Assembly (NCBI GenBank): GCA_964391735.1
Contig: CAYMNF010000046.1
Coordinates: 1 to 15,957, forward strand
DNA: 15,957 nt
DNA from: CAG-1031 sp964391735
Lineage (GTDB): Bacteria > Bacteroidota > Bacteroidia > Bacteroidales > Muribaculaceae
Direction of reading: 5' to 3'
The position numbers and the translations under genes are program-made. Shown here in pieces: positions 1 to 6,463 of this stretch (positions are counted from its first letter, which is position 1; every line of letters starts with the position of its first letter). The notes beneath the pieces are model-generated. The model ran no database searches and was not told the origin of the DNA. It saw only the letters and a program-made list of their open reading frames with translations.

Positions 1-26
1 CAAGACCGCCATTGGCGCATTGACGG

Positions 27-57
27 TTGCGGGGTAAAGAAATTTCAATTATCTTTG
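27..57 (+). promoter_or_regulatory. Bacteroidetes-type promoter for tRNA-Arg
   Basis: A TTG at 27-29 is followed after 20 bases by TATCTTTG at 50-57. This matches the Bacteroidetes primary sigma factor pattern (-33 TTG, 19-21 bp spacer, -7 TAnnTTTG). The predicted transcription start is near 62-63, about 15 bases before the mature tRNA begins. Spacing and both boxes fit; no experimental start is visible from sequence. Confidence 0.75.
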
Positions 58-76
58 CCAACAGTATCGCACCTAC

Positions 77-148
77 GTGCCCGTAGTTCAATGGATAGAA
101 TTTCGGATTCCGGTTCCGACGATTAGGGTTCGACTCCCTACGGGCATA
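77..148 (+). tRNA. tRNA-Arg(CCG)
   Basis: The full cloverleaf can be drawn by hand. The acceptor stem is 77-83 with 141-147, closed by a G-U pair. The D stem is 86-89 with 98-101, including one G-U pair. The anticodon stem is 103-107 with 115-119, with a seven-base loop at 108-114 carrying anticodon CCG at 110-112. The variable loop is 120-123, and the T stem is 124-128 with 136-140 around TTCGACT. The discriminator base is A148. The next bases are CA, so the CCA end is not encoded and must be added after transcription. CCG reads the arginine codon CGG. The gene has its own promoter upstream and a strong terminator directly downstream, so it looks monocistronic. Confidence 0.96.
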
Positions 149-153
149 CAAAT

Positions 154-204
154 CGCCGCGGCGAGGGTCGCCTATCGGCAGGCCTGCGCCCGGCGTCCTT
201 TTTT
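154..204 (+). terminator. Rho-independent terminator after tRNA-Arg
   Basis: A long GC-rich hairpin spans 154-195. CGCCG (154-158) pairs with CGGCG (191-195), and GGCG (160-163) pairs with CGCC (187-190). The stem then continues through 166-169 with 181-184 and ends in GCC-TATC-GGC (170-179). Only a few bulges or mismatches interrupt it. TCC and a run of six T (199-204) follow. This is a textbook intrinsic terminator, starting six bases after the tRNA discriminator. Confidence 0.85.
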
Positions 205-229
205 GCCTAACCTATCAATCTCCCTACAA

Positions 230-976
230 ATGAAAAGCGTACAGGAAACTTTGCTTGAACGTCGCAGCATCCGGCGTTATGAATATGACCCCGTTACCGA
301 TGAGCAGATGGATTTTATCTATGAGGCCATCCGTAACACGCCCACCAGTTATAACGGCCAGCAGTTCTCTGTCATTGACATCACCGACCAGGAACTGAAG
401 CTGAAGCTGTATGAACTCACCAACCAGAAGCAGATAAAGACCTGTAGCCACTTCCTGGCGTTTTGTGCCGACTTCCATAAGATTGAGTTAGGGGCACGTG
501 CCAAGGGTATTGAAATGCCCCCCTTCACCGAGACAATGGACGGTGTAATGGTGGGTTTGATAGATGCCGCGCTTGCCATGATGAGCGCCCAGGTTGCCGC
601 AACAGCCCAGAGTCTGGGTTGCTGTTGCATAGGGTACGCCCGCACCGCGGCTCCCAAGGAGATTTCTGAACTTCTGCATCTCCCGGACAAGGTGTTCCTG
701 GTATGTGGTATGGCTGTGGGCGTGCCCCGTGAGTTGCCCGACCTTAAGCCGAAACAGCCGGCATCGCTCGCCATACACAAGAATGTATATGGTGACAAAG
801 GCCTCACCGAGGAGGTATTGGAATATGACCGCCTGATAAGTGAATACAACCGTACACGCTCAGGTAGCAAGAGCGAGAATGACTGGGTTGACCATATCTT
901 AGGGTATTATCGCGAGGCCCTGAAGTATCGCATGCTTGACGCCTTAAAGCGTCAAGGATTTGACCCCAAGGTGTGA
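230..976 (+). CDS. NfsA-like nitroreductase family NAD(P)H oxidoreductase
   Basis: The 248-residue product is probably a cytosolic FMN-dependent nitroreductase-fold enzyme that uses NAD(P)H to reduce nitroaromatics, quinones or flavins. The N terminus has the family FMN-phosphate motif ERRSIRRY (about residues 10-17), followed by PTSYNGQQF (about 45-53) and a Gly/Cys-rich turn, SLGCCCIGYART. The C-terminal extension, rich in Arg and Lys and ending in a RQGF-like tail, resembles the NfsA/Frp branch rather than short NfsB enzymes. I start at ATG 230: the frame stays open upstream, but there it only translates the tRNA and terminator. The stop overlaps the next start by one base (TGATG). The real substrate cannot be told from sequence. 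No promoter box is visible in the 25 bases after the tRNA terminator. Confidence 0.88.
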   Translation: MKSVQETLLERRSIRRYEYDPVTDEQMDFIYEAIRNTPTSYNGQQFSVIDITDQELKLKLYELTNQKQIKTCSHFLAFCADFHKIELGARAKGIEMPPFTETMDGVMVGLIDAALAMMSAQVAATAQSLGCCCIGYARTAAPKEISELLHLPDKVFLVCGMAVGVPRELPDLKPKQPASLAIHKNVYGDKGLTEEVLEYDRLISEYNRTRSGSKSENDWVDHILGYYREALKYRMLDALKRQGFDPKV

Positions 977-1758
977 TGAGGGGTAGAATGCGGCCGGCTG
1001 GCAGGCTCATTGCTGTGGTGATGTCACTGACGTTGGCCCTTGTGCCGTCAGTGACACGGGCAGCCTCGGCAAATTTTATTGATCATGGTCCCGCAAACCG
1101 TTTCCTGACCCTTGACCTGCACGGCATGGTGGGTGGTGTTGAGGTGTTGCAAAACCTCCGTTCAACTTTCCCCGAGATTACCGAGTTAGATGTGTCAATG
1201 TCAACGGTCTTCGGCCTCGGTGCCGGCGCCGAGATGTCTTTTTCTGACTTCCTGGCACTGGGCCTGCAGAGTAATTTCTTGATTAACAACTACCGCATGA
1301 ACATGGCTGTGGCTAACGATGCCGGGCCCTCAATGACAAACTGTTTCGTGCGCAACCGATTCTATACGTTCAACTTCCCGGTGTATCTGTCAACACGATA
1401 CAATCTGGGGCCCGTTGTGCGTTGGAATGTTGATCTGGGACTTTATTACTCATACGGCGTGGGTGGCCGCTCAAAGGCAACCATGTATAATGCCCGTGTT
1501 AACGATCTGGGCCAGTTGGTGACATCGCTGACTCACCAAAACAGCAGTTATTACAACTCAAGCACCTCGTTGCTTACCTCATCATATCGCAGCGATATCG
1601 GTTTGCATCTTGCCACAGGCTTCACCTTTTCGCAACTTATCAAGTTCTCGATTGCCACACAAATCGGTTTCAAGAATGTAAGTCATGTGTATAATGGTGT
1701 CAAGCGCCCCAATATGCACAATTTCAACTTTTTGTGCTCGTTGGGCTGGTGTTTCTAA
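976..1758 (+). CDS. Outer-membrane beta-barrel family protein, function unknown
   Basis: The 260-residue product is predicted to be exported. It has a basic N terminus, a hydrophobic segment at about 10-26 and a likely signal peptidase I site after TRA or ASA (residues 29-32). The mature part has alternating hydrophobic and polar stretches, many Gly, Tyr, Phe and Asn residues, and ends in a C-terminal Phe (GWCF). These are typical of small outer-membrane beta-barrels in Bacteroidetes (OMP_b-brl type). I chose ATG 976, which shares its A with the preceding TGA and suggests translational coupling. GTG 973 and ATG 988 are alternatives. The coupling to a nitroreductase gives no clear functional clue. 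No ligand or enzymatic motif was recognised. Confidence 0.72.
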   Translation: MRGRMRPAGRLIAVVMSLTLALVPSVTRAASANFIDHGPANRFLTLDLHGMVGGVEVLQNLRSTFPEITELDVSMSTVFGLGAGAEMSFSDFLALGLQSNFLINNYRMNMAVANDAGPSMTNCFVRNRFYTFNFPVYLSTRYNLGPVVRWNVDLGLYYSYGVGGRSKATMYNARVNDLGQLVTSLTHQNSSYYNSSTSLLTSSYRSDIGLHLATGFTFSQLIKFSIATQIGFKNVSHVYNGVKRPNMHNFNFLCSLGWCF

Positions 1759-1770
1759 GCAAGTAGGGGG

Positions 1771-2292
1771 ATGACCGAATTCAATCCGATGCAGCAGGTT
1801 AAGCGGGCATTCTTTGCCATGCGTAACGGTATTACTGCCGATGTGCTTAGGCGTGCCGGCTCCCCCTTCCCGATGATTTTCGGACTCAATCTGCCGCAGA
1901 TTCGTGAGGTTGCTGATGCGCACGGCAAGGATGTTGAGCTTGCCCGCACTTTGCGCGATGACCGTCGCACACGTGAGTCGCAGCTGTTGGCACCCATGCT
2001 TTTCCCGCCCGAGGCACTTGGGCCGGAGGAGGCCCTGGGATGGATTGAGGAGTTGCCCGAGGCCACCGAGGTGGCTGACGTGTTGTGCCACCGGCTGTTG
2101 AGGCATCTGCAATTTGCGCCAATGCTGGCCAAGAGGGCGGGGGAGAGTCCACGAGCCTTTACACGCTATACTGCCCTGCGCCTGGCTGTAAACCTGCAGG
2201 ACGAAACCCTGATTAGGGAGTTGGCCGACCTCAAGTCCCCGCTTTTGGCCCCTTTGTCCCGCCAGGCATTGGCCGACCTTGAACTTTACTGA
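1771..2292 (+). CDS. Short AlkD-like HEAT-repeat protein (DNA alkylation repair family)
   Basis: The 173-residue product is all-helical in appearance and aligns by eye with AlkD-type DNA glycosylases. FGLNLPQIREVADAH (37-51) matches the 'FGIxxPxxR' helix, followed by RTRESQLLAPML and WIEELPEATEVADVL. From memory of Bacillus AlkD, the base-excision residues are Trp109, Asp113 and Arg148. Here Asp103 and Arg132 fall at the equivalent positions, but the Trp position holds Thr99. It is also shorter than AlkD (about 235 residues), lacking part of both ends. It could be a DNA-binding or repair protein with altered activity, or a non-catalytic HEAT protein. It sits 12 bases after the barrel gene and is probably co-transcribed with it. 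The family call is fairly sure; the activity is not. Confidence 0.7.
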   Translation: MTEFNPMQQVKRAFFAMRNGITADVLRRAGSPFPMIFGLNLPQIREVADAHGKDVELARTLRDDRRTRESQLLAPMLFPPEALGPEEALGWIEELPEATEVADVLCHRLLRHLQFAPMLAKRAGESPRAFTRYTALRLAVNLQDETLIRELADLKSPLLAPLSRQALADLELY

Positions 2293-2316
2293 TATAATTA
2301 ACGTTTTATAATCAGT
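2288..2316 (+). repeat. AT-rich inverted repeat over the end of the AlkD-like gene
   Basis: ACTGATATAA (2288-2297) pairs with TTAT plus ATCAGT (2306-2309 and 2311-2316) with one bulged A and an eight-base loop. It covers the stop codon. There is no T run afterwards, so it is at best a weak terminator or an mRNA 3'-end stabiliser. It separates the first gene group from the OmpA lipoprotein gene. Confidence 0.4.
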
Positions 2317-2346
2317 ATTAATTCCCCGATAAAAAACAAAATAGAT

Positions 2347-3219
2347 ATGAAGATTTCGGTTGCTACTATTATCATCTCAGCTGCGGCACTGTTGGCTTTG
2401 CCGAGCTGCGTTAGCAAGAAGAATCATGCCGCACTGCAAACCAAGTATGACCAACTGCAAGCTGACTACCAGCAGGGAATGGTGGACCTGGCCGCATCAC
2501 GGCAGAAAAATCAGAGCCTGGAGGAACGCCTCGCCGAGGCTCAGCAGGGCAACAAAGACCTGCGGGCTGCCCTGGCGAACCTGAAGAGTACCCTTGACCA
2601 GTCTTTGCAAAACAGCAATCAAAGCTCGGTGAACATTGCCAAGTTAGTTGATGAGATAAACGCCTCAAATGCCTACATCCATCGCTTGGTTGATGCCAAG
2701 TCAAAGAGCGACTCACTGTTGATGGTCCTGACCAACAACCTTACCCGCTCCCTCTCACGTGACGAGTTGAAGGATATCGATGTCAAGGTACTCAAGGGTG
2801 TGGTATACATCTCGTTGAGCGACAACATGTTGTACAAGACAGGGTCATACGAGATTTCAGACCGCGCAATGCAGACCCTCAGCAAAATCGCAAAGATAAT
2901 AAAGGACTACGGCGACTATGACGTTCTGGTAGAGGGCAACACCGACGATGTGCCCATTTCGCGCACCAACATCCGCAACAACTGGGATCTGTCAGCATTG
3001 CGTGCCTCATCGGTGGTACAATGCCTGCAAGAGAAGTTCGGCATTAATCCCGCACGCCTTACTGCCGGAGGTCGCGGCGAATTCAACCCCGTTGCCGACA
3101 ATGGCTCGGAGGTAGGCCGCCAACGTAACCGCCGTACCGAAATCATCATCACTCCCAAGCTTGACCAGTTCATGGACTTGATTGATCAGGCGCCGGAGGA
3201 GGACTCCAATAACCGCTGA
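2347..3219 (+). CDS. OmpA-family peptidoglycan-binding lipoprotein
   Basis: The 290-residue product starts with a lipoprotein signal ending LALPSC, with the acylated Cys at 21. Residues about 26-105 are Gln, Lys, Glu and Leu rich and look like a coiled coil. Residues about 150-270 form an OmpA/MotB C-terminal domain with GNTDD (197-201), NNWDLSALRA (211-220) and NRRTEI (261-266). In OmpA proteins, Asp in the TD motif and Arg in LSxxRA bind the diaminopimelate of peptidoglycan; D200 and R219 fit. The likely role is tethering the outer membrane to the cell wall. The 54-base upstream gap is AT-rich and the start is preceded by an A-rich stretch rather than a Shine-Dalgarno, normal for Bacteroidetes. 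hypC begins only five bases after the stop. Confidence 0.9.
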   Translation: MKISVATIIISAAALLALPSCVSKKNHAALQTKYDQLQADYQQGMVDLAASRQKNQSLEERLAEAQQGNKDLRAALANLKSTLDQSLQNSNQSSVNIAKLVDEINASNAYIHRLVDAKSKSDSLLMVLTNNLTRSLSRDELKDIDVKVLKGVVYISLSDNMLYKTGSYEISDRAMQTLSKIAKIIKDYGDYDVLVEGNTDDVPISRTNIRNNWDLSALRASSVVQCLQEKFGINPARLTAGGRGEFNPVADNGSEVGRQRNRRTEIIITPKLDQFMDLIDQAPEEDSNNR

Positions 3220-3224
3220 TATAT

Positions 3225-3485
3225 ATGTGTCTGGCTGTACCCGGCCGCATAATACGCATAGTCAACGACGGTCTTTTCAATATGGCCGACGTTGACTTTT
3301 GCGGTGTAGAGCGCGCCGTATGTGTTGACACCGTGGATGCCAACCCCGGTGACTATATTGTGGCCCACGCCGGGGTCGCTATCTCGGTGATGGATGCCGA
3401 CGAGGCTTTGGCCACAATCGCTGATTTACAGAAGATGGCTGATGCTCGGGATGCAATGACCGATGGGGATGGAGACGCGTCTTGA
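3225..3485 (+). CDS. hypC: HypC/HybG/HupF-family [NiFe]-hydrogenase maturation chaperone
   Basis: The 86-residue product has the family start MCLAVPGRI, with the essential Cys at residue 2 after Met removal. It also has GDYIVAHAGVAI (42-53), with conserved His48. In characterised systems HypC carries the Fe(CN)2CO unit together with HypD and delivers it to the hydrogenase large subunit. Length is close to the family norm (about 75-95). The acidic tail from about 70 is variable in the family. The gene overlaps hypD by 23 bases, which supports the pair being co-translated. It follows the OmpA lipoprotein gene by five bases, so it probably shares that transcript, although the functions look unrelated. 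Confidence 0.95.
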   Translation: MCLAVPGRIIRIVNDGLFNMADVDFCGVERAVCVDTVDANPGDYIVAHAGVAISVMDADEALATIADLQKMADARDAMTDGDGDAS

Positions 3486-4566
3486 CAGTGCTGCCCCGTG
3501 GCGTGATGCGCGCGTAATGCGCAGCCTGTTGCAGAGCATTCGTCGGCAATGCACCCGTCCCATGCACATAATGGAGGTGTGCGGGGGGCAGACATGGACC
3601 CTCTCACGCTATCGCCTTGAGGAGCTTTTGCCCGAACAGCTGACCATGGTGCACGGCCCCGGCTGCCCCGTGTGCGTGACCCCCGCTGACGCTATTGACC
3701 GTGCTGTGGAACTGGCCCTGCGCCCCGATGTTATCTTCTGCTCATTCGGCGACATGTTGCGTGTGCCCGGGTCAGTGCCTGAGGTCTCCCTGCTGAGGGC
3801 ACGCAGCCGTGGCGCCGACATCAGGTTGCTATACACCCCCCTTGAGGCACTGGAGATTGCTCGCCAAAATCCCGACAAGCAGGTAGTATTCTTTGCAATA
3901 GGGTTTGAAACCACTATGCCGGTATATGCACTGTTGGTTCAGAAGGCCGCTCGTGCCGGGGTTAAAAACCTATCCCTGCTGACATCCCTTTTCACCGTCC
4001 CGGCCGCCGTTGAGGCCCTGAAGGCCGATGGCGAGTGCCGCATAGATGCTCTGTTGGCCGCCGGCCACGTTTGCAGTGTCACCGGCACATTGCCCTACCG
4101 CAATCTCGCTGAGAAACTTAACATGCCGATTGTCGTGACCGGTTTTGAGCCGGTGGACATGCTGGTGGGGATTGAACGCGCTGTCGGGTTGCTGTCCCGT
4201 AACGAGGCCCGGCTTGAGAATGCCTATTCACGCGTGGCCTCTGAGGAGGGACTGCAAAAAGGATGGCAGGCGGTTCGGGATGTCTTTGAACCCTGCGACG
4301 GAATATGGCGCGGGATTGGTGTTATCCCCGACAGTTCAATGCGGCTGCGAGACAAATACCGGGACTTTGATGCGGTGCAACGCTTTAGCCTCCCGCCCGT
4401 GGTGGACGCCTCAGCCGGCAGATGCCGTGCACACCTGGTAATGAAAGGGCTGGCGAGACCTGAGGATTGCCCCCTGTTCGGCACAGAGTGCTCCCCCGAG
4501 AATCCCGTGGGCGCACCAATGGTATCGGCTGAAGGGGTCTGCGCTGCACACTATCGATACCGATAA
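3463..4566 (+). CDS. hypD: HypD, [NiFe]-hydrogenase Fe-cofactor assembly protein
   Basis: The 367-residue product has the HypD signature along its length: MEVCGG (Cys40), HGPGCPVCV (Cys68 and Cys71), FGDMLRVPGS, FFAIGFETTMP, GFEPVDML, and a C-terminal CPLFGTEC ... EGVCAAHYRY block. HypD is an iron-sulfur protein that, with HypC and HypE, assembles the Fe(CN)2CO centre. Cys321, Cys336, Cys343 and Cys360 are present and can ligate a [4Fe-4S] cluster. The usual CxC pair is a single Cys followed by Arg-Ala, and the 'GACMVSSEG' Cys is Pro352. Two starts six bases apart (3463 and 3469) are possible. hypC overlaps it. No hypA, B, E, F or hydrogenase structural gene is in the window. Confidence 0.95.
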   Translation: MGMETRLDSAAPWRDARVMRSLLQSIRRQCTRPMHIMEVCGGQTWTLSRYRLEELLPEQLTMVHGPGCPVCVTPADAIDRAVELALRPDVIFCSFGDMLRVPGSVPEVSLLRARSRGADIRLLYTPLEALEIARQNPDKQVVFFAIGFETTMPVYALLVQKAARAGVKNLSLLTSLFTVPAAVEALKADGECRIDALLAAGHVCSVTGTLPYRNLAEKLNMPIVVTGFEPVDMLVGIERAVGLLSRNEARLENAYSRVASEEGLQKGWQAVRDVFEPCDGIWRGIGVIPDSSMRLRDKYRDFDAVQRFSLPPVVDASAGRCRAHLVMKGLARPEDCPLFGTECSPENPVGAPMVSAEGVCAAHYRYR

Positions 4567-4597
4567 TTGTGCATTTCATGTTTTTATGTTAATTTTG
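4567..4597 (+). promoter_or_regulatory. Bacteroidetes-type promoter before the LysM gene
   Basis: TTG at 4567-4569, directly after the hypD stop, is followed after exactly 20 bases by TAATTTTG (4590-4597), a perfect TAnnTTTG box. The predicted start near 4602-4603 leaves a leader of about 73 bases before the TTG start codon at 4676. This separates the LysM/PorT pair from the hypCD transcript. Confidence 0.7.
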
Positions 4598-4607
4598 CCG
4601 ATGATGC

Positions 4608-4632
4608 ACCGCCTATAGTATATGGTGGCGGT
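4608..4632 (+). promoter_or_regulatory. Leader hairpin between two promoter boxes
   Basis: ACCGCC (4608-4613) pairs perfectly with GGCGGT (4627-4632) around a 13-base AU-rich loop that itself contains TATAGTATA. It begins about five bases after the start predicted for the upstream promoter, so it would cap the 5' end of the long transcript and be absent from any transcript begun at the second box. There is no T run, so it is unlikely to be a terminator for hypD. Confidence 0.4.
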
Positions 4633-4640
4633 ACAGTATG

Positions 4641-4648
4641 TAATTTTG
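4641..4648 (+). promoter_or_regulatory. Second TAATTTTG -7 box
   Basis: A second copy of the same octamer TAATTTTG lies 51 bases downstream of the first. No TTG is found 19-21 bases before it, so it is either a weaker second start site (leader of about 22 bases) or a chance match. Confidence 0.35.
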
Positions 4649-4675
4649 GTGAAAACCTCCTTTAACTGATATTTT

Positions 4676-6463
4676 TTGAAAGCACGTACTATACTCCGTA
4701 TAACTGCCCTGCTGGTGGCAATGGTGTGGTGCACGGGCCTGCACGCTGCCGTTGATGACCTCCCCATAACCGAGGTTGACGGAAAGAGATACCATTATTA
4801 TGAGGTTCAACCCCGCGAGACCATTTACGGTCTGAGCAACAAATTAGGGATGAGCCGCGAAGAGATGTTACGCTACAACCCCTCATTGGTTGACGGGCTG
4901 AAAGCGGGACAAAAACTTCTTTTCCCCGTTAAGGATAATGTCAAGGCGCCATCGGTTGTCACAGACACCCCGGGACGTACACACAAAGTTGAGCGTGGCG
5001 AAACCATCTATGGTCTCAGCAATCATTATGGCCTTACCGTTGACGAGTTTCTTGAGCTGAATCCCTCAGCCCGTGATGGCCTGAAGGCAGGCGAGAATGT
5101 AAGGGTAAGCCGCGGCGACCTGCCGGCCAAGGAAACCGCCTTGGCTGCCGCCTCCACCCCGCAAACCCGTCGTGCCCCGGTTATGCCCTCACAGGCATTC
5201 AGCCATGAGGATTCCTCAACCGAGGACACCCCGGCAACTCAACAAGACCCCGTTGCCTCTGTTCAGGTGCCTACAATCATCCCGACAACCCCTGCGCGGC
5301 AGCAACCCGTGGTGCAATCTGAACCGGCCCCTGTCCCCGCCGAGCCCCCGGTGCCGGTTTCACCCGTTGAGGATGTTGTCGAGGAAACGACTGTTAACAC
5401 CTCAGCGGCTATGGCAGTGCTGTTGCCCTTTGAGTTGGGGACATCTCAACCCGGGAAACCCGCGCGCAGGTATCTTGAGTTCTATAAGGGCCTGCTTATG
5501 GCTGTTGACACCCTTAGTCGCCCCTCGGCTCCGATTATTTTGCGCGCCTATGACACGTCGAACGGCTTGCAGTCAGTGCTTACCCACCCTGGCCTGCAGC
5601 AGGTGCAGGTAATTATCGGCCCCGGAAGCGAGGAGGAGATGGATATACTGGCCCCCTGGGCTGCCGAGCATGGAATAACTGTGCTGAACCCCTTTGTGGT
5701 GAAGGATGAGAGCTATCTCACCAACCCCTATGTCTTCCAGAGCAATACGCCCCAAAAGAATCTGTATGAGAACTCAGTTCGCGAACTGGTAAGGCGCTAT
5801 CAAGGTTATGTCCCCGTCTTTCTGAAGCGTGAGGGCGGCCCCGATGAGAGGGATGAGTTCGTGGACCTTGCTCGCAATGAGTTTATGCAGCAAGGTACCA
5901 TGCCCAAAGATATCACATACACCGAGGACCTTGAGTTGTCAGACCTGCAAGGGTTGGACCCCATGGTGTCCTATGTCTTTATACCGGTTACCGGCAAGCA
6001 GATTGAGCTCAACAGGGTTCTCCCGGCGCTGGTTGAGCTGCGCAACGGGCGTACCGCCATGGGGGATGTAACCCTGTTCGGGTATCCCGAGTGGATAACC
6101 TTCCGCGGTGAGACCCTCAAGAATATGCACCGGTTGAACACGGTGGTATTTTCACGCTTCTTCAACGATGCTGAAAATCCTGACTCGCGGGATTTGGAGA
6201 ATAAGTTCTATGAATACTATGGAGCAGAGATGGAAAAAGCAATCCCCCGCCAAGGGATTCTGGGCTTTGACATAGGTTGTTTCGCCATCAACGCCTTGCG
6301 TGCCAATGACGGCGATTTCAGCAACCGCACCCCGTCGCTTGACGGCTTGCAGAACGCCTATCGTGTAAGTCACGCAGGCAGCCGCGGCCACTATAACGAC
6401 GCCGTATACTTTATTAATTATCGCCCCTCGGGCCTCGTTGAGAGAGACCTGTTGCGCCCATGA
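4676..6463 (+). CDS. Secreted protein with two LysM domains and an LppC/LpoA-like periplasmic-binding domain
   Basis: The 595-residue product begins at TTG 4676. An in-frame TGA lies three codons upstream and the first ATG is codon 16, inside the signal peptide, so TTG is the only start that keeps the basic N terminus. The signal peptide ends near HAA (24-25). LysM domains lie at 39-84 and 101-144; both contain ETIYGLSN and a NPS motif, so they are close duplicates. A Pro, Thr and Glu-rich linker (about 150-245) leads to a type I periplasmic-binding fold (about 245-595; AVLLPFE, VIIGPGS, GFDIGCFAINAL). LysM binds peptidoglycan glycan chains. The receptor-like half resembles LpoA-type activators and amino-acid binding proteins, so a role in wall synthesis or sensing is inferred. 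The PorT-family gene follows with a four-base overlap. Confidence 0.88.
   Translation: MKARTILRITALLVAMVWCTGLHAAVDDLPITEVDGKRYHYYEVQPRETIYGLSNKLGMSREEMLRYNPSLVDGLKAGQKLLFPVKDNVKAPSVVTDTPGRTHKVERGETIYGLSNHYGLTVDEFLELNPSARDGLKAGENVRVSRGDLPAKETALAAASTPQTRRAPVMPSQAFSHEDSSTEDTPATQQDPVASVQVPTIIPTTPARQQPVVQSEPAPVPAEPPVPVSPVEDVVEETTVNTSAAMAVLLPFELGTSQPGKPARRYLEFYKGLLMAVDTLSRPSAPIILRAYDTSNGLQSVLTHPGLQQVQVIIGPGSEEEMDILAPWAAEHGITVLNPFVVKDESYLTNPYVFQSNTPQKNLYENSVRELVRRYQGYVPVFLKREGGPDERDEFVDLARNEFMQQGTMPKDITYTEDLELSDLQGLDPMVSYVFIPVTGKQIELNRVLPALVELRNGRTAMGDVTLFGYPEWITFRGETLKNMHRLNTVVFSRFFNDAENPDSRDLENKFYEYYGAEMEKAIPRQGILGFDIGCFAINALRANDGDFSNRTPSLDGLQNAYRVSHAGSRGHYNDAVYFINYRPSGLVERDLLRP

Noticed and set aside
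2..37. Possible last 11 codons of an upstream gene ending in TAA at 35-37
   Set aside because: Too short to recognise, and the -33 element of the tRNA promoter overlaps it; it could be real but cannot be supported.
77..229. In-frame N-terminal extension of the nitroreductase beginning at 77
   Set aside because: It translates the tRNA-Arg and its terminator; the family N terminus begins at ATG 230.
1582..2112. 176-residue minus-strand open frame across the barrel and AlkD-like genes
   Set aside because: It spans two well-supported + strand genes and resembles no family.
4700..5250. Recent tandem DNA repeat in the LysM region
   Set aside because: The two LysM units are similar as protein but clearly diverged at base level, so this is normal domain duplication.
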